Assembly (NCBI RefSeq): GCF_030931715.1
Contig: NZ_CP133261.1
Span: 1,736,001 to 1,800,000 of the forward strand
Direction of reading: 5' to 3'
From: Tissierella sp. MB52-C2
GTDB taxonomy: Bacteria; Bacillota; Clostridia; Tissierellales; Tissierellaceae
DNA: 64,000 nt
The translations under genes were made by a program, and so were the position numbers. Positions 48,093 to 56,539 of this stretch are shown here, one piece after another. How positions within the stretch are numbered: position 1 is the first letter of the stretch; the number at the start of each line of letters is the position of its first letter. Below the pieces are notes generated by a model. The model was given only the letters and a program-made list of their open reading frames with translations, was not told the DNA's origin and ran no database searches.

Positions 48093-48959
48093 TTAAATGT
48101 AATGCTTATTTTGTGATGTATATTGATTCCTTTTCCACAAATAAAATGCCAATAATGAAAATATGATGTATCCAACAACCGAAACAATAGATGTTTCTAT
48201 TCCAAAATCACCACCGGTAATAATTATTGATTTTGATTTGAGAACATATGAGAAAATCGCTTCACTATCATATGTTGGTCCAATGTTTAAAATGCCGCCA
48301 ATCATGATACAATTCCACACACCATGTATGATTGCACTACACCAAATAGAACCACTCTCATAAGTAATAAGAGAGAACAGGATTCCAACACTGGTGCCAG
48401 CTACAAAGAGAAGTAAAATGCTGATGAGGTTCATCTCTGTCCCTATTAAGTGCAACAACCCAAATGCCATAGATGGGATAAGAATAGCAACTACCTTGTT
48501 CCATCTACTTTCCAATGAATGCATTATAATACCACGAAAAACCATTTCTTCAACAACCCCAGCACCAATTCCATAATAGAATAATGCTGCCGTGACGATA
48601 TTCATTCCTTGAGACAAAGAAACAGAATTACTTATCAACTCTCCGGGCATACATAGTAATACCACTGAAACTATTGCTGGAAGCAAACCAGCACTGATTA
48701 GCCATACCAATTTTAGCTTTGGCTTTCCCATCCCATAATTCTCTAAAAAGCTTTTCAAAAGTTTAGTGCATAAAATCTTTAATAGAAAATATGTCAATAA
48801 AACATAAACAATACCAAATGCAATGTTACCAATCCAATTTGGAATTACAGTAACATATGCAATACTACCTATTAAGTTAGCTGCTGTTTGCGATACAACC
48901 AAAGCTAAAATACTTAACATCGAAATCATAACTTCTTTAGTCGAAACTTTATTTTCCAT
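48093..48959 (-). CDS. CPBP-family intramembrane glutamic endopeptidase
   Basis: The 288-aa protein has about eight membrane segments and the CPBP (Rce1-like) catalytic motifs: EEMVFRG (E137, E138, R142), FGLLHLIGTEMN and IIHGVWN with the two further conserved residues. Members act in prenyl-protein processing, bacteriocin immunity or maturation. No bacteriocin gene is adjacent. Complete unit bounded by two cassette repeats. Confidence 0.9.
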   Translation of the reverse strand: MENKVSTKEVMISMLSILALVVSQTAANLIGSIAYVTVIPNWIGNIAFGIVYVLLTYFLLKILCTKLLKSFLENYGMGKPKLKLVWLISAGLLPAIVSVVLLCMPGELISNSVSLSQGMNIVTAALFYYGIGAGVVEEMVFRGIIMHSLESRWNKVVAILIPSMAFGLLHLIGTEMNLISILLLFVAGTSVGILFSLITYESGSIWCSAIIHGVWNCIMIGGILNIGPTYDSEAIFSYVLKSKSIIITGGDFGIETSIVSVVGYIIFSLLAFYLWKRNQYTSQNKHYI

Positions 48960-49085
48960 TACAACCTCCTATGTGAAAAGATATAAATAATTCTTATGCT
49001 ATATAAATATACTAATATAATTTATCTAACGATAAGATTATACCATATTTTGCCACATTCCTGTTATAATAAAATTTTTATTTTC

Positions 49086-49212
49086 AATACTGTATTATTT
49101 AGTTTTCAAGGTTCAAGTTTCACTTTTTATAGTTATGTCACATAAATAGCTTTAGTTACTTTAAACATAATATAAAAATACCGTAAAATTCTTTTCTGAA
49201 TAATACGGTATT
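49086..49212 (-). repeat. Complete cassette repeat (A4-B5), 127 bp
   Basis: The ends are AATACTGTATTATTTAG and CTGAATAATACGGTATT; the interior (including AGTTATGTCACATAAATAGC and TTTAGTTACTTTAAACATAA) is very close to that of copy A2-B3, so the two are recent copies. It lies between the CPBP and XRE-deformylase units. Confidence 0.9.
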
Positions 49213-49243
49213 AAAGCTTGTTTTATATTAAAAGATTGTATAT

Positions 49244-49705
49244 TTAAATAGCATTACTTATATACTCAGTAACTAAATCAGTAAAAAGTATCCCATCTAA
49301 ATGATCTATTTCATGGCAAAAACACTTTACTAAATCTCCTGTAGCCATCAAGATAATTTCGTCACCATTTTCATTTAATACTTGTACTGTTGCTTTCGCA
49401 GGTCTTATTAACTTACCCCATGTATTTGGAATACTCAAACACCACTCTATGACCTCTTGGGTTCCTTCCTGATTAATTATCTTTGGATTAACTAGTTTGA
49501 TAAGACCTTCCCCCATATCTATTACAACCAATCGTATTAATAAACCTATCTGTGGGGCAGCTAACCCTCCTCCGTTTTCTGTATTATACATAGTATCTGT
49601 CATATCATTTAGTATTTGCCTTATTTTATCATCTACCACTTCGACTACTTTACTCTTTTTCCTTAATATTTCATCACCAAATAATCTAATTTGTCTTAAT
49701 GCCAT
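49244..49705 (-). CDS. Second peptide deformylase paralogue (accessory)
   Basis: The 153-aa protein keeps all the metal ligands (C89, HEIDH at 131-135) and GGGLAAPQ (45-52), but motif II is EWCLS instead of EGCLS, replacing the invariant Gly by Trp next to the ligand. The housekeeping copy is at 4276-4755. Such accessory deformylases can act on special substrates, give resistance to deformylase inhibitors such as actinonin, or be inactive; the sequence does not decide. Its ATG starts one base after the end of the XRE regulator. Confidence 0.9.
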   Translation of the reverse strand: MALRQIRLFGDEILRKKSKVVEVVDDKIRQILNDMTDTMYNTENGGGLAAPQIGLLIRLVVIDMGEGLIKLVNPKIINQEGTQEVIEWCLSIPNTWGKLIRPAKATVQVLNENGDEIILMATGDLVKCFCHEIDHLDGILFTDLVTEYISNAI

Positions 49706-49942
49706 TTAAACTGCACCTCTACTTTGCTGTGATCTTGATTTTCTTTCGCTTTGTCCAAAAAGAAAAATATCCTCTATAGAACAATTAAATGTTTGAGAAA
49801 TATCATAAGCCAACCATATAGATGGTTCAAACTTTTCTGTCTCAATTGCATTAATAGCTTGCCTCGATACACCAACAAGTTCCGCTAACTGTTCTTGAGT
49901 TAATTTAAAGGATTCACGCAACTCCTTTATTCTATTTTTCAT
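49706..49942 (-). CDS. XRE-family helix-turn-helix regulator
   Basis: The 78-aa Cro/CI-type DNA-binding protein has KLTQEQLAELVGVSRQAINA followed by IETEKFEPS, with a short basic tail. It is directly upstream of, and touching, the accessory deformylase gene, so it probably controls this two-gene unit. No other domain is present. Confidence 0.92.
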   Translation of the reverse strand: MKNRIKELRESFKLTQEQLAELVGVSRQAINAIETEKFEPSIWLAYDISQTFNCSIEDIFLFGQSERKSRSQQSRGAV

Positions 49943-50095
49943 TAATTACCACTCCTGTAATGTTGATATTACATTTAAATATAGCATTATTATATTTTTA
50001 TATCAAGTTAACCTTACATGACATATTCTAAAAAATTATTTTATATTTCAATAAATATATTAACTATAGCCTATAATTTTGATTATACTATTCCC

Positions 50096-50126
50096 AATAC
50101 CGTATTATTCAGTTTTCAATGTTCAA
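50096..50126 (-). repeat. Cassette repeat, A half (copy 5)
   Basis: AATACCGTATTATTCAG followed by TTTTCAATGTTCAA, 154 bp upstream of the XRE gene. Beyond it, instead of a B half, comes the Com-like zinc-finger remnant, exactly as at copy 7 (57881), so both belong to a larger duplicated segment. Confidence 0.9.
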
Positions 50127-50140
50127 TCTCATGTAAATGA

Positions 50141-50260
50141 TTAACTATTCTTTTTAGTATCAATTTTATCCTTAATCTTACATCTAGGACACATTATTTC
50201 TGCTTTTCCTTCAAGTTCAATGAGTAATTTCCCACACTCTCTACATCTTATTTTCTTCGT
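50141..50260 (-). pseudogene. Com-like small zinc-finger protein, start codon lost
   Basis: The frame reads KKIRCRECGKLLIELEGK, then MCPRCK, the two CxxC pairs of phage Mu Com-type zinc-finger proteins. Compared with the intact copy at 57926-58045 the ATG has become ACG. A GTG in frame at 50275 could replace it but has no good ribosome-binding site. It lies just beyond an A half, as does the other copy. Confidence 0.6.
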
Positions 50261-50395
50261 TGATTCATGATCCACTTGTCAGCTGAATACGCTATTTTAA
50301 GTTCATCTACAATCTCAACATATTCTTCTACTGCAGTTGTTATTTGCTTCTTAGTCGTGTTCTTTCATCTTCTTTAAATTTATTAACTAATAAAT

Positions 50396-50425
50396 TAACA
50401 CTTTATTACCATCCCTCATATTATA
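50396..50425 (+). promoter_or_regulatory. Sigma-K-like promoter of microprotein copy 1
   Basis: AACA, then a 16-bp spacer and CATATTATA, in agreement with the sigma-K consensus (mAC, 16 bp, CATAnnnTA). The block from here to the ribosome-binding site is conserved in all three microprotein copies. Confidence 0.55.
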
Positions 50426-50466
50426 TTATGAGAGTAATTAATCTCGACTGAACAGGAGGTGTTTTT

Positions 50467-50583
50467 ATGGGCGGCTTATTCGGCGGCAGAAGAGGGTGTG
50501 AAGGAGAATGTGGTATGGATACTTCTTTATTATTCTTCTTTTTACTTTTAGTGGTTCTTTTCTGTAACTGTGATTTATTCTAA
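50467..50583 (+). CDS. 38-aa Cys-containing membrane microprotein, copy 1
   Basis: An ATG preceded by AGGAGGTGTTTTT begins 38 codons: a GG-rich and basic start with two Cys (GGRRGCEGECG), MDTS, a strongly hydrophobic stretch of ~14 residues (LLFFFLLLVVLF), and CNC near the end. I know no named family; the size and promoter fit a sporulation-associated protein. Two further copies lie at 58485 and 58800. A terminator follows. Confidence 0.75.
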   Translation: MGGLFGGRRGCEGECGMDTSLLFFFLLLVVLFCNCDLF

Positions 50584-50593
50584 GTCAGAATAA

Positions 50594-50624
50594 TTGAATC
50601 GGAGCTTGTCTCCGATTCAATTTG
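50594..50624 (+). terminator. Terminator after microprotein copy 1
   Basis: TTGAATCGGAG and CTCCGATTCAA arms around a CTTGT loop, followed by TTTG. The same stem type with GTCGGGG follows the other two copies. Confidence 0.85.
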
Positions 50625-50645
50625 CTTATAATTAATTTATAAATT

Positions 50646-50905
50646 CTAACCTACTAGATCCGTCACTAGATTAGGATATGCTTTATTAAATCTAGTAAAG
50701 TTCTCTTCTGCTATATGCCCTGCTAGGCCATTTTCAATAGTGCCAATCTTATCACTTGACTGTTGAGCCAATCTACATTTACATTTCGCTCCAAACTCAT
50801 ATATTTAACTACTTTTCTAGTTGTAGGTGACATGCTTTTTAGTGCTTCCATCTCTTCATAAGACCCATAATTTTTCATTGCATTAACTACTATATTATTA
50901 ATCAA
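50646..50905 (-). pseudogene. Frameshifted small phage-like gene
   Basis: Starting in one frame as SPTTRKVVKYMSLERNVNVDW and going on in the next as AQQSSDKIGTIENGLAG then HIAEENFTRFNKAYPNL, it reads as a single ~85-aa protein split by one frameshift near 50755. I cannot name it. It lies between the microprotein and the integrase remnant. Confidence 0.45.
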
Positions 50906-51050
50906 TCTGAAGGTTCAAGAAAAGGTTGCATCTAAAAGATTAGGTCACTTAATATATCAATAAAATTCGATACTTATTCTCATGTATTACGAGATGCATA
51001 AAAAGAAGCTCCTGAAAAAATGGATAATTTCCTTAGCTTTACTAGGGAAA
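50905..51050 (+). pseudogene. Tyrosine integrase C-terminal remnant, copy 1
   Basis: The plus strand shows VQEKVASKRLGH, then after a frameshift DTYSHVLRDA, then KEAPEKMDNFLS. These match the end of the better kept remnant at 59184-59609 (RLGHFNISI...LDTYSHVL), including the H and catalytic Tyr. A tRNA-Pro 5' half follows, as in the other copy. Confidence 0.65.
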
Positions 51051-51186
51051 CAATTCTTATTAAAGTAGTTAGGTTTGCAAATAGTTTGCAGTTTAAAATA
51101 ATCCTGCTATGATGTTGATTAATAAGAAGTGCAAAACCCTTTGTAATCTTTATATCTACTTGATTGCAAGGGTGACTAAATATTAT

Positions 51187-51225
51187 CGGGATGTGGCGCA
51201 GTTTGGTAGCGTACAAGTCTGGGGG
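51187..51225 (+). pseudogene. Truncated tRNA-Pro 5' half (attachment-site footprint)
   Basis: 39 bp from CGGGATGTGGCGCAG to the anticodon loop (TCTGGGGG) are identical to the complete tRNA-Pro at 59736-59809, but the anticodon-3' half is replaced by GTTCTGCTCTAGAC. Upstream sequence also resembles the functional copy. I read this as the left half of an attachment site within the anticodon loop. Confidence 0.8.
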
Positions 51226-51715
51226 GTTCTGCTCTAGACTATTTTTTATTATTATACTATCCTTATGCTTCTAAGAAAATACACATTTTATTAAAATTTG
51301 CATATTCAAAATATCATACTTTTTTATACGCTATTATACTTTATGTTACCAGAATGTTTGCAAGGTAGAAGATAATCTTCTGTCTTTTTTCTATCTAAAT
51401 AACAAAAACCAGAAAATTAATGTTATCGAATAAATATTTCTTCTAAAATAAAAAAGACTAGATCTAATTTTATCAAGAGTAAATTTTAAAAAAACTTTAA
51501 AAAACTTAATCTTTACATACTATATATGTGTAGTATCTGATATTGACAAAGTCCAGCAAAGTTATTGCTGGACTTTGATTCGTAATATATTAAATCTATT
51601 CCCTAAATTTATAATATGTAAAAATTATTCTTTTAATAGTGACTATAAACTCAACTACAAACTGAAATTTATATATTTTGACTTATCTTCAAACTGAGCA
51701 CAATAAAAATCAAAA
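51226..51715. other. Gene-free AT-rich stretch with one hairpin
   Basis: No coding frame, remnant or RNA is recognised here. The only clear structure is the inverted repeat AAAGTCCAGCAA / TTGCTGGACTTT at 51546-51577, which can serve as a terminator. Confidence 0.5.
51546..51577. terminator. Terminator-like hairpin
   Basis: CAAAGTCCAGCAA and TTGCTGGACTTTG arms with an AGTTA loop. It has no long T run on either strand, so its direction is uncertain. It stands about 140 bp after the stop of the TIGR04076-type gene. Confidence 0.55.
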
Positions 51716-52063
51716 CTAATCAAAAAACTTCCCCTTATAAAAATTCTCATTGTCAAGTTTCTTTGCCGTCAGCCTGAACATGACGCAGCCATCCGGGCAT
51801 ACAATGTCCTTGCTATATTTGCCATTGCCGCCAATGTTCTCTAAATCTCCGCCACTTCTGACCGACTCCATGATTGGGAACATAATCATCATGACCTTGG
51901 AACAGATACCCTGTCCATCCACATTTATGGGACAGCCATAGGTACAGGTATACTTATCCCCGACTTCCTCGCCGTTTCGGCAGTACCGCTCTGTATGGTC
52001 ACTGCGAAGAAACCCAGTTACCTCAATTTCAAATTCATACTCCTCATCATACCATTTTTTCAT
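51716..52063 (-). CDS. TIGR04076-family protein
   Basis: The 115-aa protein matches the TIGR04076 family from memory: GEEVGDKYTCTYGCP, a GGDLENIGGNGKYSK loop and VCPDGCVMFRL with conserved Cys residues. The function of the family is unknown to me. The coding sequence is much richer in G and C than its neighbours, which suggests recent transfer. GGAGG site 7 nt before the ATG. Confidence 0.75.
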   Translation of the reverse strand: MKKWYDEEYEFEIEVTGFLRSDHTERYCRNGEEVGDKYTCTYGCPINVDGQGICSKVMMIMFPIMESVRSGGDLENIGGNGKYSKDIVCPDGCVMFRLTAKKLDNENFYKGKFFD

Positions 52064-52255
52064 GATTAACCTCCAAATTCTAATTTATGAAGTACAATTT
52101 AGTGAAATTGTAACTTAATTTATATATTTAATTGTACCATAATTTTCAACGATTTATAATTGTTTATATATCTCATTGTATCATTGCCCCTTTCATGTTT
52201 TTAAGCATAATAAAAACACCTAGAATTAAGTAAATGTTTTGTTTATGGTTCATCA

Positions 52256-52831
52256 TTAATCGAATGACAAATCAAAAGTAATGTCTTCCCCTAATTTATT
52301 CCCATCTGAATCAATCGGTCCTGAAATTACATATTTAAAACTAGTTATTTCTTCTGCTTCTGAATCTAATATGAAGAATATATAGCCTTCGCTAATTATT
52401 TCTCCTATATATTCTCCGCCTATCATTGACGAAAAAACTTCATGTGCATCCTTTTGTTCTTTTGTATTTGTAACTATCGTTCCTTGTTCTGGATATATTA
52501 TGTTAGTTTCTGTGCTTTTGTTTTCAGCCTCTACTTCTAACTCTACAATAGTAACAACATCTTTATTGTCGAAGAACGTCCTTTTGTATTTCTCACCAAC
52601 TTCTAATTCTGAAACTTACATTTTGTTAATTTTCACAGTAAATGGCCCTGATTCTTGAATTGCTTCAACTTTATCATTTTTCTTAAATAATGTCAGTTTC
52701 CCTATTTCACTTTCTCCTTCTGGTATAATGCTTTCAATCATATCTTGATTATTGCTTGATTTACTCAGAGTACTACTGCAACCAGATATGAATAATGAAA
52801 TAATTATTAGTATTACTAGTATCTTTTTCAA
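52256..52831 (-). pseudogene. Putative lipoprotein (DUF4352-like) split by one in-frame stop
   Basis: A TTG start (52831) 5 nt after GGAGGGG gives the signal peptide KKILVILIIISLFISGC (lipobox). After FTVKINKM there is a TAA at 52616-52618, and the same frame goes on uninterrupted: VSELEVGEKYKRTFFDNKD to ITFDLSFD at 52256. The whole reading would be a lipoprotein with one beta-sandwich like DUF4352/DUF5067 domains. Either a recent nonsense mutation or a sequencing error. Confidence 0.65.
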
Positions 52832-52958
52832 TGATACCCCTCCCTTGTTAGTATTATATGGTAGTTTAAGGTTACTATTCAAATGAGAGGAGTTCAAGCC
52901 TTTTTATGGATTAATATCTACTATGTCAGATTATAAAAACGTACTAGCTGTAAATGTT

Positions 52959-53081
52959 TCAGCAACATTTTCTCAATACTACTGATTTATCATCTGCATT
53001 AATATCTACTGTTACCTGGTGCCAATCTCCTTCAACTACTTTCCATTCACCTAATCCATTGTCAAAATCATCTTCTATTAT
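52959..53081 (-). pseudogene. Fragment of a secreted-type protein
   Basis: The frame IIEDDFDNGLGEWKVVEGDW followed by HQVTVDINADDKSVVLRK looks like a piece of a LamG/CBM-type beta-sandwich but has no start and ends after 40 residues. It is flanked by stops. Source unknown. Confidence 0.35.
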
Positions 53082-53188
53082 TTTTTATGCCTTGCCTGGA
53101 TTAAGTTCAGTTTATGATGTTTTAATAAACTTCTCATATATTTACCCGCCTAAAATATAGTAAAAAAAGACTACCCAAAGGTAATCTT

Positions 53189-54055
53189 CTATTTTACTAG
53201 TTCATAATAATCTATAATATCTTTTAATTGTTTTTTCTGTGTAGAGTTGATTGTATATTCATTATGATAAATTTCACCAGTGAATCTTATTTTAGATTCC
53301 TTTGAGTCTATGACCTTTTTTAGGTTTTTGACCATATTTTCATCAATCAATATATCAATCCACTCTCTAATCCCTCTGTATATTACATCTCCTTTTCTAT
53401 CCTTTAAAACGTCAAAAGGTATATCAAATCTATAATCATCTGCCTTTACTATTATACTTTTAGCAAAGGTCCATTCAGAATCTTCGAATCCTGTTGTCAT
53501 TCTAAGCCACAATTTATTACCCTTCTCACCCATATAAACATAAAAGAAAAAAACTTCACCATCTTTTACATCATATTCTAAATTGCCATTTGGAGTATAC
53601 CAGTATATATTATTCATATCATCATATTTTTTAGCAATGTTTTTTAGAAGGTTATCTTTCTGCTCTTGTTTTATCCTGTTATTTTCCTCTTTTTCTTTAT
53701 TTTGTTCCTCAATACATTTATTTTTTAACTCAATGGCTATTTCGTTATTTTTTATATTCAATGCTGCATTAACAAACTTAATAGCACTGTCTAGGTTTTG
53801 ATTAGTATAAGCTTCCTCTGCTAATGCAATATTTTTTTCAAATTCTTCATCTGCTAGTTTACTTTCCTGTTCTTCATCTATAACATCCTCTATTTCTTCA
53901 ACATCTTCTATTGCTGTAGATGTGGGATTGCTACTATTATCTTTCTTAGAGATAAAAAATGCAGATATAAGAATTCCCCATACCATCATAACTAGTGCAA
54001 ATAAAACTACCATAAGTACAATTAACCCTTTATTAGTTTTTTTCTGATTATCCAT
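53189..54055 (-). CDS. Hypothetical membrane-anchored protein with TPR-like helix pair
   Basis: The 288-aa protein has an N-terminal membrane helix (about 9-33), an acidic linker (DVEEIEDVIDEEQESKLADE), one TPR-like helix pair (about 73-105; LAEEAYTNQNLDSAIKFVNA), a charged coiled-coil to 135, and a globular C-terminal domain with repeated W and Y (DMNNIYWYTPNGN, WLRMTTGFEDSEWTFAK). No family is recognised. It is probably an extracytoplasmic protein. Confidence 0.7.
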   Translation of the reverse strand: MDNQKKTNKGLIVLMVVLFALVMMVWGILISAFFISKKDNSSNPTSTAIEDVEEIEDVIDEEQESKLADEEFEKNIALAEEAYTNQNLDSAIKFVNAALNIKNNEIAIELKNKCIEEQNKEKEENNRIKQEQKDNLLKNIAKKYDDMNNIYWYTPNGNLEYDVKDGEVFFFYVYMGEKGNKLWLRMTTGFEDSEWTFAKSIIVKADDYRFDIPFDVLKDRKGDVIYRGIREWIDILIDENMVKNLKKVIDSKESKIRFTGEIYHNEYTINSTQKKQLKDIIDYYELVK

Positions 54056-54109
54056 TAAACCCCTCCCCTTCCATATTATACAATGGTTAAATGGATAATC
54101 AAAGCCTTT

Positions 54110-54367
54110 CTAGTTTCTTGTTACATCTCGCATAAATTTAGTGACTAAATCATTTTTATTATCTTCAAATATTACTCCTGAAAAATGATTCATTTCATCT
54201 TTTACTTGGTTAATTCCTTTTTCTCCATTATCATCAATAGTTAAATACATGCTTATATTTGGAGAATATACAAATCTCTTTAACAAATTATTCTCTGATT
54301 TATCTACTTTGCATTGATACTCCGTAAAAATATTTAAATCGCTTGGGATATTAAAATCTCCTACCAT
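54110..54367 (-). CDS. Hypothetical protein, 85 aa
   Basis: Not recognised. The ATG has AAGGAG 8 nt before it, so it is probably expressed. It is hydrophilic, with SDLNIFTEYQCKVDKSENN and a C-terminal KNDLVTKFMRDVTRN. Neighbours are two other hypothetical genes in the same direction. Confidence 0.5.
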   Translation of the reverse strand: MVGDFNIPSDLNIFTEYQCKVDKSENNLLKRFVYSPNISMYLTIDDNGEKGINQVKDEMNHFSGVIFEDNKNDLVTKFMRDVTRN

Positions 54368-54455
54368 CTTACTTACTCCTTCATCAGACTGTATTTCAGT
54401 AAAATATTTTATTTTAATAATTCATGAAGTTTAATATAAATGATATTGATTACTT

Positions 54456-54773
54456 TTATAATTCTCCATAGTATTCAGCAAAATATAGAACACCTTTTTT
54501 AGTTACCTTATAATTTCTTAATTGGCCTTTTGTTGCTCTCTCAAATGCTGGTTTTGTAAGGGTATAGCATTTAGCGCTTTGACTTTCAAGAATTTGTTTA
54601 TCTATCCTATTATGAAATTCATCATCTACTATTCCTGTGGTAAATGCAATAACAGGATAGCCGTTCATAAATAAATGAGTTCTCAATGCTACAGTTGGTG
54701 TAATATGCAGTATAATATACAAAGCTATAATGCTACAAATTGTAGTTATAGTAAGAGTCTTTTCCTTTTTCAA
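54456..54773 (-). CDS. Hypothetical membrane-anchored protein, 105 aa
   Basis: A TTG start about 8 nt after AAGGGG leads into a basic N terminus and one membrane helix (about 8-30), followed by a ~70-aa extracytoplasmic domain with DDEFHNRIDKQILESQSAKC. No family is recognised; the genomic context gives no hint. Confidence 0.55.
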   Translation of the reverse strand: MKKEKTLTITTICSIIALYIILHITPTVALRTHLFMNGYPVIAFTTGIVDDEFHNRIDKQILESQSAKCYTLTKPAFERATKGQLRNYKVTKKGVLYFAEYYGEL

Positions 54774-54826
54774 AGCTCTACCCCTTAATTTTAATAATTA
54801 TGATGTTTAATATAAATATTGCGAAG

Positions 54827-55357
54827 TTAGATAGAGCTACTGATTTTTCGATAATCGCTATCAAGAATACAATAAAAGAGTTGATTTACCCATTTACCTT
54901 GCCAGGGTAATTCTTCTCGGAATATTCCTTCTCTGGTCATCCCTAACTTTTCCATTACCTTATATGACGCGATGTTGTGTTCATTACACATAGCAACCAC
55001 TTTATGTGCATTCCAATCTTCAAAAGCGTATTTCAACACTAATTTTGTAGCTTCTACACAATAACCCTGTCCCCTATATTCGGGAAAGATACAATAACCA
55101 ATTTCCCAACTTCCACGCTCTTTTACATACCAATGAATATGCAGTACCCCTATAGGTGTTCTCTCTAGGTTATCAAGTTGTATTATGTATTGTTTATACC
55201 AATTGCTATCAATTCTTTTACCTACATTCTTGCGAACAGCATCCTTATCAGTTGGAATATCATCTTCATATGGCCATAATGAAGCGTTAATTTTTACATT
55301 AACAATGAATTCTATATCTTCCACTGTAGCTAAGGATAATCTTATTTTTTGTTTCAT
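54827..55357 (-). CDS. RimJ/RimL-type GNAT N-acetyltransferase
   Basis: The 176-aa GNAT has ATVEDIEFIVNVKIN at the start, the acetyl-CoA loop EIGYCIFPEYRGQGYC, and the signature NEHNIASYKVMEKLGMTREG. The family acetylates ribosomal proteins, antibiotics or metabolites; the substrate here is not predictable. Its promoter region has the shared cassette element (55401-55440), but neither A nor B half is directly adjacent. Confidence 0.88.
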   Translation of the reverse strand: MKQKIRLSLATVEDIEFIVNVKINASLWPYEDDIPTDKDAVRKNVGKRIDSNWYKQYIIQLDNLERTPIGVLHIHWYVKERGSWEIGYCIFPEYRGQGYCVEATKLVLKYAFEDWNAHKVVAMCNEHNIASYKVMEKLGMTREGIFREELPWQGKWVNQLFYCILDSDYRKISSSI

Positions 55358-55400
55358 ATTCTTTGCATCTCCTCATATGTCTTTAGTTCGTTATAATCTA

Positions 55401-55440
55401 CTATTATGAATTACTTATGTGGATATTATATAATATATAA
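55401..55440 (-). promoter_or_regulatory. Shared cassette promoter/leader element (copy 2)
   Basis: The same block as at 46839: on the minus strand a TATAAT-like -10 precedes ATCCACATAAGTAATTCATA. Upstream of it the sequence differs from the other cassettes. Confidence 0.65.
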
Positions 55441-55539
55441 TGAATCTATTTGGGCTATAAAGAAAATAATACTTAATCAAGCTTAGCTTCCAGTATACCA
55501 ATAGTGAATACGATAAACAATTGAAATTTAACTCTTATT

Positions 55540-56172
55540 TTAAAGCTGTACTTTTTTTGCCACTACCTCAAAAACATGCCAGTGCTTTAAGTGTTCTACA
55601 CGCGATGCATCAATGGATGTACCTTCACGTTCTCGCTCATCAAACCATTCAATTTCAAAACCTCCAAAAAGTTTAATAACCTGTTCTTTCGTGTGAAATG
55701 TCCTTAATGTATTTCCAGGTGCCCAACTATCTTTATTTCCAAAAAAGGTTCCAGAGAAACGACCGTCTGGTGCTATTGAGTTACTTATTTTCTGCCACAC
55801 ATCATCATAGTCTTTAGGACTTATAAATGGAAGCGAAAAACTGGCATTAAGCCAATTACAAGTATGCAACTTCATATTTTCAAATGTATCTTGTACAATA
55901 TAAAGATTGTCTTTTTTCTCTGCATCAAGATTCTCATAAACTATATTGATACCAAGCGTATTATGATCAAGAGCAATAACACTCCAATCTTGCTCCAGCA
56001 TCAATAAGCTATCTGCACCCGCACCGCAACCAATATCAATTGCTAAGCCCTTTCTATTGTCGAATAATTTTAAGGCCATTTTTGCGGCATTAGAAGGTAC
56101 ATTGCGTTTTTTATCTTTCTGAAACGCATTCCAATTACTAGCAGATGTGTTATCATCATCCTGTTTTTTCAT
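55540..56172 (-). CDS. Class I SAM-dependent methyltransferase (TehB-like)
   Basis: The 210-aa protein has SAM motif I AIDIGCGAGADS (44-55), the acidic motif II ALDHN, and a late KISNSIAPDGRFSGTFFG segment. It resembles the small-molecule methyltransferases of the TehB/UbiE type. The substrate is unknown. AGAGGTG site 5 nt before the ATG; the unit has the shared promoter element and an A half upstream. Confidence 0.88.
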   Translation of the reverse strand: MKKQDDDNTSASNWNAFQKDKKRNVPSNAAKMALKLFDNRKGLAIDIGCGAGADSLLMLEQDWSVIALDHNTLGINIVYENLDAEKKDNLYIVQDTFENMKLHTCNWLNASFSLPFISPKDYDDVWQKISNSIAPDGRFSGTFFGNKDSWAPGNTLRTFHTKEQVIKLFGGFEIEWFDEREREGTSIDASRVEHLKHWHVFEVVAKKVQL

Positions 56173-56239
56173 CTTCTCACCTCTTCAAATTTTGATTTGT
56201 ATGACTGCCTATAAATAATTCAAATGTCGCATAATTTAA

Positions 56240-56278
56240 CTGTTATGACTTACTTATATGGAAATTATAGCATATTCA
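56240..56278 (-). promoter_or_regulatory. Shared cassette promoter/leader element (copy 3)
   Basis: On the minus strand ATGCTATAAT (extended -10), then TTCCATATAAGTAAGTCATA. It lies ~45 bp downstream of the A end of the repeat at 56321, as in the lipoprotein unit. Confidence 0.7.
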
Positions 56279-56320
56279 TTCTATTTTTCATATATTTTCG
56301 AATAATCTGATAAAATTTCT

Positions 56321-56441
56321 AATACCGTACTATTCAGTTTTCAATGTTAAAATTTCTAATTATTACTTCACATAAATATCTTTAGTTACTTAAATATAAG
56401 ATAAAAATACCGCAAAATTCATTCCTGAATAATACGGTATT
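56321..56441 (-). repeat. Complete cassette repeat (A6-B6), 121 bp
   Basis: The ends are AATACCGTACTATTCAG and CTGAATAATACGGTATT. The interior contains TTTCAATGTT, CACATAAATATCTTTAGTTAC and AATACCGCAAAATTC. It separates the methyltransferase and double-GNAT units; the B end is 99 bp after the stop of the latter. Confidence 0.9.
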
Positions 56442-56539
56442 GAAGTAAAATATTCAATTTTAGCTTTAAAGACGTTTAATTTAAATAATGTTCATTAGAT
56501 AATACATGTTTTGTAATAAATTGATTAGTAAATAAGATA

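Noticed and set aside
48093-48959. Bacteriocin immunity function for the CPBP protein
   Set aside because: No bacteriocin precursor, modification or export gene is adjacent, so only the family name is given.
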